Source of the DNA: Sphingobium sp. TKS
GTDB lineage: Bacteria; Pseudomonadota; Alphaproteobacteria; Sphingomonadales; Sphingomonadaceae
DNA length: 64,000 bases
Direction of reading: 5' to 3'
NCBI RefSeq assembly: GCF_001563265.1
Contig: NZ_CP005083.1
Span: forward strand, 1,243,001-1,307,000
Shown piece by piece: positions 24,737-33,299 of this stretch (positions are counted from its first letter, which is position 1; each line of letters starts with the position of its first letter). The notes beneath the pieces were generated by a model. That model was not told where the DNA came from. It saw nothing but the letters and a program-made list of their open reading frames with translations, and searched no databases. The position numbers and the translations under genes are program-made.

Positions 24737-25015
24737 ATGGTGTTGACCGCTCATGTTCCGACCGCCAGCGCCAGCCGCTCTCTTCAGCAGCTATGCAAGC
24801 ATTGAGGCCACAAGTTCGAAACCGAATTTGATGCGCAGCAGGGCGTGATCGCCTTTCCCATGGGGTCGATCCGGATGGCGGCGGGGGCGGAAGCGCTCAC
24901 CGTCACCATCGAACCGCAGGAGGGCGCTGATGTCGAGCGCTTCAAGCAGGTGGTGGCGGACCATCTGGACCGCTTTGCCTTTCGGGAGGCGCCGTTGACT
25001 TTCGATTGGCAGTAA
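24737..25015 (+). pseudogene. DUF2218 gene interrupted by one in-frame TGA
   Basis: Starting at ATG 24737, 22 codons (ending ASASRSLQQLCKH) are followed by TGA at 24803-24805. The same frame then continues without interruption for 69 codons (GHKFETEFDAQQG ... TVTIEPQEGADVERFKQVV ... DHLDRFAFREAPLTFDWQ) to TAA at 25013. Together the halves make a full-length ~92-codon DUF2218 protein. TGA is one base from TGG, and an aromatic residue is common at this place in the family as I recall it. The remainder shows no decay, so the lesion is recent, a sequencing error, or read through. Confidence 0.8.
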
Positions 25016-25065
25016 TGGGTGGAGAGCGGACGGTAGGCTTAGCGCTTTTTCTTGAAGCGCATCGT

Positions 25066-25146
25066 GCTCCTGCGAAGGCAGGAGCCCAGTTCCTACGGTG
25101 CGATGATCCACAAGCGGCGGAACTGGGTTCCTGCCTTCGCAGGAAC
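25066..25146. repeat. composite REP pair (type A, inverted)
   Basis: Two palindromes in opposite orientation: GCTCCTGC-gaag-GCAGGAGC (25066-25085) and GTTCCTGC-cttc-GCAGGAAC (25127-25146). They are joined by a spacer whose ends also pair (CCCAGTTCC with GGAACTGGG). The 52465-52526 copy has the same design. Confidence 0.8.
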
Positions 25147-25206
25147 ACGGATACGATCAATGTCTTGGAATGGCCACTTCCTGATACCTATTGCGAAGGC
25201 GCCGCC

Positions 25207-25698
25207 TTACTTGCGCGGAATCCGACGCGCGCTCGCCAGATGATGGGCGTGTGTAATGGCAACCGCCAAAGCATCCGATGCATCCGGCCCCGCGACTTTC
25301 GCGCCGGGGAGAAGGCGGGACACCATGGCGTGGACTTGCTCCTTGGAAGCATTGCCGACGCCGACGACTGATTTCTTGACCAGCCGGGCGGCATATTCGC
25401 CCACTTCCATGCCGGATCGCGAGGCTGCGAGCAGCACGACGCCGCGCGCCTGCCCCAATTTCAGCGTGGATTGCGGATTCACGTTGACGAACACTTCCTC
25501 GACCGCGGCGCCATTGGGCTGATGTTCGAGGATCAGGTCCGTCAGCGCCAGATCCAGCACCAGCAGGCGCGATGCCAGCGCCATCTCCGAATCGGTCTTG
25601 ATCTGTCCATTGGCGATATGGGTGAGGCGATTGCCGTCCGCGGCGATCAGTCCCCAGCCGGTGGTGCCGAGACCGGGGTCGAGGCCAAGGATGATCAT
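25207..25698 (-). CDS. ruvC: Holliday junction resolvase RuvC
   Basis: RuvC cleaves Holliday junctions during recombinational repair. The 163-residue RNase H-fold protein starts [18 protein letters not shown], with the first catalytic Asp. It continues with [27 protein letters not shown] (catalytic Glu, loop), and ends with [19 protein letters not shown] carrying the last two acidic residues. All four catalytic positions are present. It is downstream of yebC on the same strand, the common yebC-ruvC order. ruvA and ruvB, often next, are missing here. Confidence 0.96.
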   Translation of the reverse strand: MIILGLDPGLGTTGWGLIAADGNRLTHIANGQIKTDSEMALASRLLVLDLALTDLILEHQPNGAAVEEVFVNVNPQSTLKLGQARGVVLLAASRSGMEVGEYAARLVKKSVVGVGNASKEQVHAMVSRLLPGAKVAGPDASDALAVAITHAHHLASARRIPRK

Positions 25699-25849
25699 GA
25701 TCTTTTCCTCGCCGCTTCAAGGGAGAGGATAGGGGCGCTTAGCAGCTTGCCGCCTAGCGAAACTTGGAGAGGGGCGATGCAACGATCGAATGCAGCGCTC
25801 CCGCCTCTCCCAACTTCGCCCAGGCGGCAGAACCGCCAAGGCTGCGTAA

Positions 25850-25872
25850 CCCTCTCCCTCGCGGGGAGAGGG
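25850..25872. repeat. palindrome between yebC and ruvC
   Basis: CCCTCTCCC, TCGC loop, GGGGAGAGGG: 9-bp stem close to the yebC stop. No T-tract on the minus strand, so a REP-like repeat is likelier than a terminator. Confidence 0.55.
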
Positions 25873-25882
25873 ACGCGCATCG

Positions 25883-26626
25883 TCAACCCAGCTTCTCCAT
25901 GACCTCGTCCGAAACCTCATAATTGCCCCAGACGGTCTGGACGTCGTCATCTTCTTCCAGCGTGTCGACCAGCTTCATCAGCGTCGCGGCGTTGCTTTCG
26001 TCGACTTCGACGGTGGTCTGCGGTCTCCAGGCGAGCTTGGCGCCTTCAGCCGGACCGAGCTTGCCTTCCAGCGCCTTGGCGACTTCATGTAGCGCGTCCA
26101 TGGCGGTCCAGATTTCATGCTCGTCTTCGTTCGAGGACACGTCTTCCGCGCCCGCTTCCAGAGCAGCTTCGAAGATCGCGTCGGCATCCCCCGCGCTCGC
26201 CGGATAGGTGATGAGGCCCATGCGGTCGAAACCGTGGCTCACCGCGCCCGACGCGCCCAGATTGCCGCCATTCTTGGAGAAGGCGGTACGTACATTGGTC
26301 GCGGTGCGATTGCGATTGTCGGTCAGCGCTTCCACGATGATCGCGACGCCGCCGGGGCCATAGCCCTCATAGCGGATTTCCTCGTAATTCTCCGTGTCGC
26401 CGCCGATCGCCTTGTCGATGGCGCGCTGGATATTGTCCTTGGGCATGGACTGCGCCTTGGCGGCGTTGATCGCCAGGCGAAGGCGCGGGTTCATGTCCGG
26501 GTCGGGCATGCCCATTTTCGCCGCCACGGTGATTTCGCGGCTCAATTTGGAGAACATCGAGGAGCGCTTCTTATCCTGCGCGCCCTTGCGATGCATGATG
26601 TTCTTGAATTTGCTATGGCCGGCCAC
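25883..26626 (-). CDS. YebC/PmpR-family protein
   Basis: A 247-residue YebC/PmpR/TACO1 family protein. It opens [37 protein letters not shown], with [36 protein letters not shown]. The domain II/III segment [23 protein letters not shown] comes next, and an acidic C-terminal region ends [20 protein letters not shown]. Members were described as transcription regulators; newer work ties them to relief of ribosome stalling at proline runs. Length and motifs are normal. It lies 184 bases upstream of ruvC on the same strand, with a palindrome between. Confidence 0.95.
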   Translation of the reverse strand: MAGHSKFKNIMHRKGAQDKKRSSMFSKLSREITVAAKMGMPDPDMNPRLRLAINAAKAQSMPKDNIQRAIDKAIGGDTENYEEIRYEGYGPGGVAIIVEALTDNRNRTATNVRTAFSKNGGNLGASGAVSHGFDRMGLITYPASAGDADAIFEAALEAGAEDVSSNEDEHEIWTAMDALHEVAKALEGKLGPAEGAKLAWRPQTTVEVDESNAATLMKLVDTLEEDDDVQTVWGNYEVSDEVMEKLG

Positions 26627-26693
26627 GGCCTGCTCCTAAACTTGTCTGTGATCCGAAGCGCGCTCTCTAGCGGGCGCGCCCGGCAAGCGCAAC

Positions 26694-27029
26694 TCAGACA
26701 AGGATCGCGGTGCCTGAGGCCGTCACCATCAGCATCGATCCGCTTGAACCCACCGTCTCATAATCGAGATCGACGCCGACCACCGCATTGGCTCCCAGCG
26801 TTGCCGCACGAGTGCGCATTTCGCTGATGGCCTGTTCGCGGGCGCGCTGGAGCACATCCTCATAGGCGCCCGAGCGCCCGCCGACGATGTCGCGCACGCT
26901 GGCGAACAGGTCGCGAAAGAGGTTGGCGCCCACGATCACCTCGCCGGTGACGATGCCGAGATATTCCTTCGCGGGCCGGCCCTCCAGAGAAGGGGTGGTG
27001 CTGACGATGATCTCGGAATTTCCAGGCAT
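26694..27029 (-). CDS. YbjQ/UPF0145 family protein
   Basis: A 111-residue protein of the YbjQ (UPF0145) family: [35 protein letters not shown], then [23 protein letters not shown], and the glycine-rich core [19 protein letters not shown] ending [13 protein letters not shown]. The fold forms pentameric rings in solved members; function is unknown. It is a compact cytosolic protein with no signal. It belongs to a row of small minus-strand genes (yebC, this one, gapR, DUF1244). Confidence 0.92.
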   Translation of the reverse strand: MPGNSEIIVSTTPSLEGRPAKEYLGIVTGEVIVGANLFRDLFASVRDIVGGRSGAYEDVLQRAREQAISEMRTRAATLGANAVVGVDLDYETVGSSGSMLMVTASGTAILV

Positions 27030-27055
27030 CGGGACGCTCTCCTTGGTTTGTGGGG

Positions 27056-27298
27056 TTATTCCAGCCCAAGCGCCGTTTTGTATGTATCCAGCAGCGCTTC
27101 GGCTTCCATCCGGGCGTTGCGCTCCATCTTGCGCAGGCGCACGATCGACCGCATCGTCTTCACGTCATAGCCATTGGCCTTGGCCTCCAGATAGACGTCC
27201 TTGATGTCGTCCGCGATGCCCTTCTTTTCCTCTTCCAGACGCTCGATGCGCTCTATGAAAAGGCGTAGCTGTTCGGCGGCGACATTGCCATCGCTCAT
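27056..27298 (-). CDS. gapR: GapR-type nucleoid-associated protein (DUF2312)
   Basis: An 80-residue DUF2312 protein matching GapR, which in Caulobacter binds overtwisted AT-rich DNA ahead of replication and transcription forks. The sequence [52 protein letters not shown] is the conserved coiled-coil and basic clamp, ending [12 protein letters not shown]. The family is almost confined to Alphaproteobacteria and often essential. Its start is 39 bases from the DUF1244 gene stop upstream on the same strand, so they may be co-transcribed. Confidence 0.93.
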   Translation of the reverse strand: MSDGNVAAEQLRLFIERIERLEEEKKGIADDIKDVYLEAKANGYDVKTMRSIVRLRKMERNARMEAEALLDTYKTALGLE

Positions 27299-27337
27299 GA
27301 GAATCTCCAGTCAGTGTGAATCGGTCGGGACACGCTC

Positions 27338-27637
27338 CTAATGGCTGTCGGCGTTCTTCGCCACACTCTCCTGCATGCGGGCGATCTGTTCCGGCGTCGT
27401 TTCGCTCTGATAGCGGGCCTTCCATTCGCCAAAGGGCATGCCGTGGACGATCTCCCGCGCTTCATCCTTGCCGAGAGTGCCGTCGGCCTCGGCAATCCAG
27501 TCGGCCAGACAATTGCGGCAGAAACCCGCCGCGCCCATCAGGTCGATATTCTGAACGTCGGTGCGGTGCTGCAAATGCGCCACCAGCCGTCGGAAGGCGG
27601 TTGCGGCAACCGCGTCGCTGAGTATGTTGTCGCTCAC
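27338..27637 (-). CDS. DUF1244 family protein
   Basis: A 99-residue DUF1244 protein, a small alpha-helical family of unknown function widespread in Proteobacteria. Conserved elements are AAFRRLVAHLQHRTDVQNIDLM, the cysteine pair in GAAGFCRNCLADWIAEA, and AREIVHGMPFGEWKARYQSE, which closes the domain. The CxxC-like pair could bind metal, but no member is characterised to my knowledge. It lies just upstream of gapR on the minus strand and is divergent from pyk, about 100 bases away. Confidence 0.9.
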   Translation of the reverse strand: MSDNILSDAVAATAFRRLVAHLQHRTDVQNIDLMGAAGFCRNCLADWIAEADGTLGKDEAREIVHGMPFGEWKARYQSETTPEQIARMQESVAKNADSH

Positions 27638-27741
27638 GGCGAACCCTTTCGCTGATCTACATCATCCTGTCGTGCAGCACGGATAATCGAAAACCGCGCC
27701 CTGGCAACCCAGAGGCGACCATGACGGTCAGGAGTTTGAGA

Positions 27742-29199
27742 ATGACAAGATTACCGCCCCGTTCGCGCAAGGTCCGCATCCTCGCGACCCTTGGGCCCGC
27801 GAGCGACAGCCCGGAGATGATCCGGGCGCTGTTCGTGGCCGGGGCAGACGCTTTCCGCATCAATATGAGCCACGGGGCGCATGAGGATCATGCCGCGCGC
27901 ATCGCGGCGATCCGGTCGCTGGAGAAGGAATTCGGCCGCCCGACGACGATCCTGGGCGACCTGCAGGGACCAAAGCTGCGTGTGGGCACCTTCGAGCGTG
28001 GACTGGCGGTGCTGGAAACCGGCGCTGCCTTCGTCCTCGATAGCGATCCGGCGCCGGGCGATGCCAGCCGCGTGAACCTGCCGCATCCGGAGATTTATGC
28101 CGCGCTGGTGCCGGAAACCCGGCTGCTGCTGGACGACGGCAAGATGGTGCTGCGGGTCAAGAAGGTGGCGGAGGATCGCATCGACACGGTAGTCGAGGTC
28201 GGCGGCACGCTGTCCAACCGCAAGGGCGTCAATGTGCCGGACGTGGTGGTGCCGGTGCCGGCGCTGACGGAGAAGGACCGGCGCGACCTCAGCTTCGCGG
28301 TGGAGCAGGGATGCGACTGGATCGCCTTGAGTTTCGTGCAGCGGCCCGAGGATCTGGCCGAGGCGCGCAAGCTGATGGGCGGCCATGGCGCGCTGATGGC
28401 GAAGATCGAGAAGCCCTCCGCCGTGCAGCGGCTGGAGGAGATCATCGAGCTGGCCGATGGCGTGATGGTGGCGCGTGGCGATCTGGGCGTGGAGCTGCCG
28501 CCCCAGGCTGTGCCGCCGCTCCAGAAGCAGATCGTGGCGCTGGCCCGGCGCATGGGGCGGCCTGTCGTGGTGGCGACGCAGATGCTCGAATCGATGATCA
28601 AGGCGCCGACGCCGACCCGCGCCGAAGTGTCGGACGTGGCGACGGCCGTCTATGACGGGGCGGACGCGATCATGTTGTCGGCGGAGACGGCGGCGGGCGA
28701 CTGGCCGGTCGAGGCGGTGACGATGATGGACAGCATCGCCCATAGCGTGGAGCGCGATCCGGGCTATTTCGGGCGCCTGCACTATACGGAGACCAAGCCC
28801 GATCCGACGACCGCCGACGCACTGGCGGAGGGCGCGAGCAGCATCGTGTCGGTGGTCGGGGCAAGCGCGATCACCTGCTTCACCTCCTCGGGCAGCACCG
28901 TGCGCCGCGTGGCGCGCGAGCGGCCGATGACGCCGATCCTGGCGCTGACGCCGCGGGCGGACACGGCGCGCAAGCTGGGGCTGACCTGGGGCGTGCATGC
29001 GGTGCGGACCAAGGATATCGGCACGTTCGAAGAAATGGTCGGCAAGGCCCGGCGCATGGCGCTGCGGCATGACATGGTCGGGAAGGGCGGCAAGATCGTC
29101 GTGCTGGCGGGGGTGCCCTTCGGGACGCCGGGGTCGACCAATGTGTTGCACGTCGCGGCGATTCGGGGGGATGAGCTCAGAGGGCGGGACGAGAGCTGA
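27742..29199 (+). CDS. pyk: pyruvate kinase
   Basis: Pyruvate kinase makes ATP and pyruvate from PEP and ADP in glycolysis. The 485-residue protein has VRILATLGPASDSPEMI, INMSHG, GDLQGPKLRVG, LLDDGKMVLRV, the catalytic ALMAKIEKPSAV, VMVARGDLGVELP, and ATQMLESMIKAPTPTRAEVSDVATAVYDGADAIMLSAETA, then the C-terminal allosteric domain. ATG 27742 is chosen because AGGAG at 27728-27732 is 9 bases upstream; ATG 27721 is in frame but lacks such a site. It is a single-gene unit, followed by a REP-like palindrome. Confidence 0.97.
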   Translation: MTRLPPRSRKVRILATLGPASDSPEMIRALFVAGADAFRINMSHGAHEDHAARIAAIRSLEKEFGRPTTILGDLQGPKLRVGTFERGLAVLETGAAFVLDSDPAPGDASRVNLPHPEIYAALVPETRLLLDDGKMVLRVKKVAEDRIDTVVEVGGTLSNRKGVNVPDVVVPVPALTEKDRRDLSFAVEQGCDWIALSFVQRPEDLAEARKLMGGHGALMAKIEKPSAVQRLEEIIELADGVMVARGDLGVELPPQAVPPLQKQIVALARRMGRPVVVATQMLESMIKAPTPTRAEVSDVATAVYDGADAIMLSAETAAGDWPVEAVTMMDSIAHSVERDPGYFGRLHYTETKPDPTTADALAEGASSIVSVVGASAITCFTSSGSTVRRVARERPMTPILALTPRADTARKLGLTWGVHAVRTKDIGTFEEMVGKARRMALRHDMVGKGGKIVVLAGVPFGTPGSTNVLHVAAIRGDELRGRDES

Positions 29200-29238
29200 T
29201 TGGGGACGGGGTGGATGGAGGTGCCCCGGTCTTCATCC

Positions 29239-29264
29239 GTCATGTTGAACAAGTTCAGCATGAC
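29239..29264. repeat. REP-like palindrome after pyk
   Basis: GTCATGTTGAAC, two bases, GTTCAGCATGAC: 12-bp stem with one G-T pair, between the convergent pyk and HAD genes. A further subtype of the GTCAT...ATGAC repeats. Confidence 0.7.
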
Positions 29265-29277
29265 GGGTGGTGGTTGG

Positions 29278-29910
29278 CTATCCTTGCGCGCTGAATGGGG
29301 CGTCGATCAGGCCCAGCGCGGCGAGTTCGTCCCGCAATGTGGCTGCATCGCGAAACAGGTGCCCGCGCATTCCCTCTGCCTCCGCCGCTATCACATTTTC
29401 TTCCCGGTCGTCGATGAACAGCGCTTGTGCCGCGTGCAGGCCGAATCGCTCAAGCGCTAGCCGGTAGATGGCGGGATCGGGCTTCACCACCTTTTCCACG
29501 CCAGAGACGACGATGTCGCGGAAGGGCGCAAATAGTGCGGCTTCGCGGGCATGGAAGGGCGGCCAGAATTCATCGCTGAAATTGGTGATCCCGAAGAGCG
29601 GGATGCCGCAGTCGTCCAGTTCACGGACGATTTCCTGCATGCCCGCGATCGCTGGCCCCACGCTGTCGATGAACTGCTCGCCCCAGAGGCGAATCAGGTC
29701 GGCGCGCTCTGGATGACGGGCGATCAGTTCGGCGCTGGTTTCCGCGAAAGGGCGGCCCCGATCATGCTGCAAATGCCAGTCCAGCGTCACCACATCGTTG
29801 AGAAACGCGTCGAGCGCCTGATCGTCGTCGATCAGGCGCTCATATAGAACCCTGGGGTTCCAATGGTAGAGGACATTGCCGACGTCGAAGATGACGGCGG
29901 CTATCCCCAC
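29278..29910 (-). CDS. HAD-superfamily phosphatase (subfamily IA)
   Basis: A 210-residue haloacid-dehalogenase-like hydrolase. Motif I is IFDVGNVLYHWNP, with the DxGN(V/T) variant common in YihX-type sugar-phosphate phosphatases. Motif II is FGITNFSDEF, motif III the Lys in VVKPDPAIYRLALERFG, and motif IV ALFIDDREENV with the metal-binding aspartates. The cap is the small helical C1 type. Small phosphorylated sugars are the usual substrates, but specificity cannot be read from sequence. It is adjacent to rpmJ on the minus strand. Confidence 0.9.
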   Translation of the reverse strand: MGIAAVIFDVGNVLYHWNPRVLYERLIDDDQALDAFLNDVVTLDWHLQHDRGRPFAETSAELIARHPERADLIRLWGEQFIDSVGPAIAGMQEIVRELDDCGIPLFGITNFSDEFWPPFHAREAALFAPFRDIVVSGVEKVVKPDPAIYRLALERFGLHAAQALFIDDREENVIAAEAEGMRGHLFRDAATLRDELAALGLIDAPFSAQG

Positions 29911-29918
29911 CCCGCTAA

Positions 29919-30044
29919 TCAGCCCTGGCGGGCCTTGAAGCGGCGGTTGGTCTTGTTGATGACATAGGTGCGGCCGCGACGGCGGATCACGCGGTTATCC
30001 CGGTGACGGCCCTTGAGCGACTTGAGCGAATTGCGGATCTTCAT
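29919..30044 (-). CDS. rpmJ: 50S ribosomal protein L36 (zinc-free type)
   Basis: A 41-residue basic protein, [41 protein letters not shown] in parts: it starts [17 protein letters not shown] and ends [10 protein letters not shown]. This is L36 of the C-minus (type B) form, lacking the three Cys and one His that bind zinc in the C-plus form. L36 binds 23S rRNA near the stalk base. The ATG at 30044 has GGCTGGTTCC upstream and matches the invariant family start; an open frame further upstream is not part of the protein. Confidence 0.95.
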   Translation of the reverse strand: MKIRNSLKSLKGRHRDNRVIRRRGRTYVINKTNRRFKARQG

Positions 30045-30242
30045 GGAACCAGCCTTTGAATGAATCTTGCGTGATCGAAAAATCGAAGCGCAGCCCCTAT
30101 GGGCGAGGCAGCCGAAAGTCAAGGGTAACTACCGCAATTCGCCGCCGTTCATCCCCCATGCAGCAAAGCCATGGCTTCAACGCTTTTAGGGGATTGGCGG
30201 CGCGGTGTCGTGTAGAGGATGATATCCTTCGGAGTTCAAGCC

Positions 30243-30842
30243 ATGTTGAAAAAGATCGCCTTTCCTTCCCTGTTGGCCCTTTCCCTGAGCGCCTGCGCCA
30301 CGGCCATTCCGGCGGTGGAGGTGACGCGATTCCATATCGACAATCCGGCGCGCAGCGGGACGGTCGCCATTGAGGAAATGGCGGGCAATCCCGATGTCGG
30401 CCTTGAATTCCGCACCTATGCCGCCGCCGTGGACCAGGAATTGCAGCGGGTGGGCTTCACCCCCGCCAGGGAAGGGGCGAAGAGCGACTATGTCGCGCTG
30501 GTGGGCTTCCGCCGAATCTTCCGCGAACCCAGCAGCTATGGCGCCAATGGCAAGCCGGTGAGCGTCGGCGTGGGTGGGGCCGTGGGCAGCGGCGGCTATT
30601 CGGGGCTTGGCCTGGGCATCGGCATCAATCTGTCGGGCAAGCCCAAGGGGCAGGTGATCACGGAATTGCAGGTGCAGATCCGCCGCCGGGCCGATTCGAC
30701 CACCATCTGGGAAGGCCGCGCGCAGACCGAGGCGCGTGAAGGAACGCCCGCCTCTCAACCCGGTCTGGCGGCGCAGAAGCTCGCGGCGGCGCTTATCGGG
30801 GGCTATCCGGGAGAATCGGGCCGGACTATAACCGTCAAATGA
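30243..30842 (+). CDS. DUF4136 lipoprotein
   Basis: A 199-residue DUF4136 lipoprotein with signal MLKKIAFPSLLALSLSACATA (lipobox LSAC). The mature domain includes DYVALVGFRRIFREPSS, a Gly/Ser-rich stretch (VSVGVGGAVGSGGYSGLGLGIG), and KGQVITELQVQIRRRADSTTIWEGRAQTEAREG, typical of this periplasm-facing family. Function is unknown. It overlaps the M14 peptidase gene by 4 bases (ATGA), so the two products are made together, although one is exported and the other has no signal. Confidence 0.85.
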   Translation: MLKKIAFPSLLALSLSACATAIPAVEVTRFHIDNPARSGTVAIEEMAGNPDVGLEFRTYAAAVDQELQRVGFTPAREGAKSDYVALVGFRRIFREPSSYGANGKPVSVGVGGAVGSGGYSGLGLGIGINLSGKPKGQVITELQVQIRRRADSTTIWEGRAQTEAREGTPASQPGLAAQKLAAALIGGYPGESGRTITVK

Positions 30843-31969
30843 GCATCTCCATCACCAGCGCTTTCGACAGCGGCAATATTCGCGTTATTTCCCTTGATGA
30901 TAGCCCGGCAGGCGTTCGCGCCGAGCTGGAGATCGTCAAGGACCGGCAGAGCGACTTCTACCAATGGTTCCACTTCCGCGTGGCTGGCGTGGCCGGGCGG
31001 GAAGTCGAGCTGGCGATCACCAATTGCGGCGCGTCGGCCTATCCCGATGGCTGGCCCGGCTACAAGGCGCGGCTCAGCGAGGATCGGGAGAACTGGCTGC
31101 TGGTGGACACCAGCTATGCCGATGGGACGCTGACGATTCGCCTGTCGCCGGATGTCAATGCGGTCTGGCTCGCCTATTTCGCGCCCTATTCGATGGAGCG
31201 GCACCATGATCTGGTCGCCTGGGCTGCGTCCCAGCCGGGGGTGGAGCATCGGGAACTGGGGCTGACGCTCGACAAGCAGCCGCTCGACCTGCTGGTGGTG
31301 GGCGAGGGGCCGAAGAAGGTCTGGCTCTATGCCCGGCAGCATCCGGGCGAGAGCATGGCCGAATGGTGGATGGAAGGCGCGCTGGAGCGGCTCTGTGATG
31401 AGGAGGATGCCGTGGCGCGGCTGCTGCGGAAAAAGGCGACCTTCTACATCGTGCCGAACATGAATCCCGATGGCAGCCGTCGCGGGCATTTGCGGACCAA
31501 TGCGGCGGGGATCAACCTCAACCGCGAATGGCATGAGCCATCAATGGAGAAGAGTCCCGAGGTTTTCCTCGTGCGGGGGGCGATGGACGAGGTCGGGGTG
31601 GACTTTGCCATGGACGTGCATGGCGATGAGGCGATCGCGGCCGTGTTCCTGGCCGGGTTCGAGGGGATTCCCTCGATCACCGAGCGACAGTTGACCCTAT
31701 ATCGCCGTTACCGCGATACGCTCGCTGCCCGGACGCCTGATTTTCAGACGAAGAAGGGCTATCCTTCCGCGCCGGAGGGCAAGGCGAACCTGTCCATGTC
31801 CACCAACCAGTTGGCCGAGCGCTTCGGCGCGGTGGCGATGACGCTGGAAATGCCGTTCAAGGATAATGACGACCTGCCCGATGCGGACTTCGGCTGGTCG
31901 CCGGCGCGGTCGATCCAGCTCGCCAAGGATTGTCTGGGTGTGCTGGTGGAGATGATCGGAGAGATCTGA
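30839..31969 (+). CDS. M14-family cytosolic carboxypeptidase-like protein
   Basis: A 376-residue zinc carboxypeptidase of the AGBL/cytosolic carboxypeptidase branch. An N-terminal beta-sandwich (residues ~1-110, DFYQWFHFRVAGVAGREVELAITNCG) precedes the peptidase domain. The zinc ligands are in ARQHPGESMAEWWMEG (HxxE) and DVHGDEA (His). NPDGSRRGHLRTNAAGINLNREW holds substrate-binding Arg/Asn, and the catalytic Glu is in AMTLEMPFKDN. Eukaryotic relatives deglutamylate tubulin; the bacterial substrate is unknown. There is no signal peptide. Confidence 0.92.
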   Translation: MSISITSAFDSGNIRVISLDDSPAGVRAELEIVKDRQSDFYQWFHFRVAGVAGREVELAITNCGASAYPDGWPGYKARLSEDRENWLLVDTSYADGTLTIRLSPDVNAVWLAYFAPYSMERHHDLVAWAASQPGVEHRELGLTLDKQPLDLLVVGEGPKKVWLYARQHPGESMAEWWMEGALERLCDEEDAVARLLRKKATFYIVPNMNPDGSRRGHLRTNAAGINLNREWHEPSMEKSPEVFLVRGAMDEVGVDFAMDVHGDEAIAAVFLAGFEGIPSITERQLTLYRRYRDTLAARTPDFQTKKGYPSAPEGKANLSMSTNQLAERFGAVAMTLEMPFKDNDDLPDADFGWSPARSIQLAKDCLGVLVEMIGEI

Positions 31970-32010
31970 CCCGACAGGATTTTTCCAGGACGGAAAGAGG
32001 CAAACTTCCC

Positions 32011-32628
32011 CTAAAAACTTGCCTTCAGCCCGTCGATCACGAACTGCGCGGCCAGCGCCGCCAGCAATACGCCGAGCAGCCGGGTGATCACCGCCTCGAT
32101 CTTGGCGCCCAGCAGCGCCATGATCGGCCCGGCCGCCAGCAGCGATCCCAGCATCAGCATCAACGTCACGACCACCGCGCCGATCACGACCAGCCGTTCG
32201 CTGATCCCCTCAGCGCGCGACATCAGCAGCATGACCGTGGCGATCGATCCCGGCCCGGCGATCATCGGCATCGCCATGGGAAAGACCGACACATCTTCGA
32301 CTTCCGGCGTTTCCGCGATCTTCTGCGCCCGGTCCTCACGCCGCTGGGTGCGCTTTTCAAACACCATGTCCATGGCGATAATGAACAGCATGATCCCGCC
32401 CGCAATGCGGAAGCTGTCCAGCTCGATCCCCAGCACGCCGAGCAACTGCTTGCCCCAGAGCGCGAACAGCAGGAGGATCGCCGCCGCGATGCCTACGGCG
32501 CGAATCGCCATGCCGCGCCGCTGAGCCATGGTCGCGCCGGTGGTGAGGCTGGCATAGATCGGCGCGCAGCCCGGTGGATCGATCACCACGAACAGCGTGA
32601 CGAAGGCGGAGATGAACAGCTCCGTCAT
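32011..32628 (-). CDS. MarC-family integral membrane protein
   Basis: A 205-residue MarC/YchE family protein with about six transmembrane helices: LFISAFVTLFVVIDPPGCAPIYASLT, the ILLLFALWGKQLLGVLGI region, SFRIAGGIMLFIIAMDMVF, VFPMAMPMIAGPGSIATVMLLM and two C-terminal ones. The PxAxPxIAGPG motif is typical. Function is unknown, and an earlier link to multiple antibiotic resistance was withdrawn. It is the last gene of a five-gene chain, and its start overlaps the preceding gene's stop by 4 bases. Confidence 0.92.
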   Translation of the reverse strand: MTELFISAFVTLFVVIDPPGCAPIYASLTTGATMAQRRGMAIRAVGIAAAILLLFALWGKQLLGVLGIELDSFRIAGGIMLFIIAMDMVFEKRTQRREDRAQKIAETPEVEDVSVFPMAMPMIAGPGSIATVMLLMSRAEGISERLVVIGAVVVTLMLMLGSLLAAGPIMALLGAKIEAVITRLLGVLLAALAAQFVIDGLKASF

Positions 32629-33299
32629 CCGCCCGCCGCCACCTTGTCGTCGATCACGGTTTCATAATCCGCGCCGTTCCACATGCGCACGGTCACGCGG
32701 CGGCTGCCGTCCGTCGCGACGTCGGCGCTCCAGGTCAGGCTGTCGTCGCCGGACATCGGCGGCGTCTCGCCCTTGTCCGGCTTGCCGCCTGGCGGCGGGC
32801 CGACGGGCCGGGAACCCTCCCCGTCGCGGCTCCGCTTGCAGGTAGCGACCTTGCCAGTCAGGAATTCCGGCGCTTCACGGGCAATGGCGAGCGTGTCGCC
32901 ATGGTCCATGATCCACTTCCATTCGCCTTTCTTGTCGCGCCGCCAGATGGTGGTGAAATAGCCGACCGACCCGTCCGGCCTTTTCCAGTTGCCGGTGCTG
33001 GCGGCCAGATTGCCGTCGCAGGACACGATGATGGTCGAAGCTGTCCAGCTTACCGAGGCAGGCGGATCGGCGCGGCCCTTGAGCCACTGCTTCGCCAGTA
33101 CCCGTTGCGGCGTGAACATCACCGCCTCGTCCGCCGCCGTCTCGCGGAAGGCGGTCCATTGCCCCTTCTGCTGCGCCAGCCGGTTGAAGGCGAGTTCGGC
33201 GGCAAAGACGGAGCTGGGATCAGGCTGATAGCGCATCGGCGGGCGCGCGCCCGTCAAGGCCAAAAAGGTTAGGGCAAGAAACGCACAGCGCGCCTTCAC
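32625..33299 (-). CDS. exported DUF4440/SnoaL-like protein
   Basis: A 224-residue protein whose GTG start (33299) overlaps the folD stop in GTGA; this choice leaves a clean signal peptide ([18 protein letters not shown]). The body looks like the DUF4440/NTF2-like fold ([33 protein letters not shown] ... [23 protein letters not shown]), followed by a charged Pro-rich linker and a short beta-rich tail. Such proteins bind small ligands in the periplasm; none is known here. The frame is open far upstream but that part shadows folD. It overlaps marC by 4 bases. Confidence 0.82.
   Translation of the reverse strand: MKARCAFLALTFLALTGARPPMRYQPDPSSVFAAELAFNRLAQQKGQWTAFRETAADEAVMFTPQRVLAKQWLKGRADPPASVSWTASTIIVSCDGNLAASTGNWKRPDGSVGYFTTIWRRDKKGEWKWIMDHGDTLAIAREAPEFLTGKVATCKRSRDGEGSRPVGPPPGGKPDKGETPPMSGDDSLTWSADVATDGSRRVTVRMWNGADYETVIDDKVAAGG

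Noticed and set aside
27751-29151. 466-codon minus-strand frame over pyk
   Set aside because: Antisense to an intact pyruvate kinase; His/Arg-rich artefact of codon bias.
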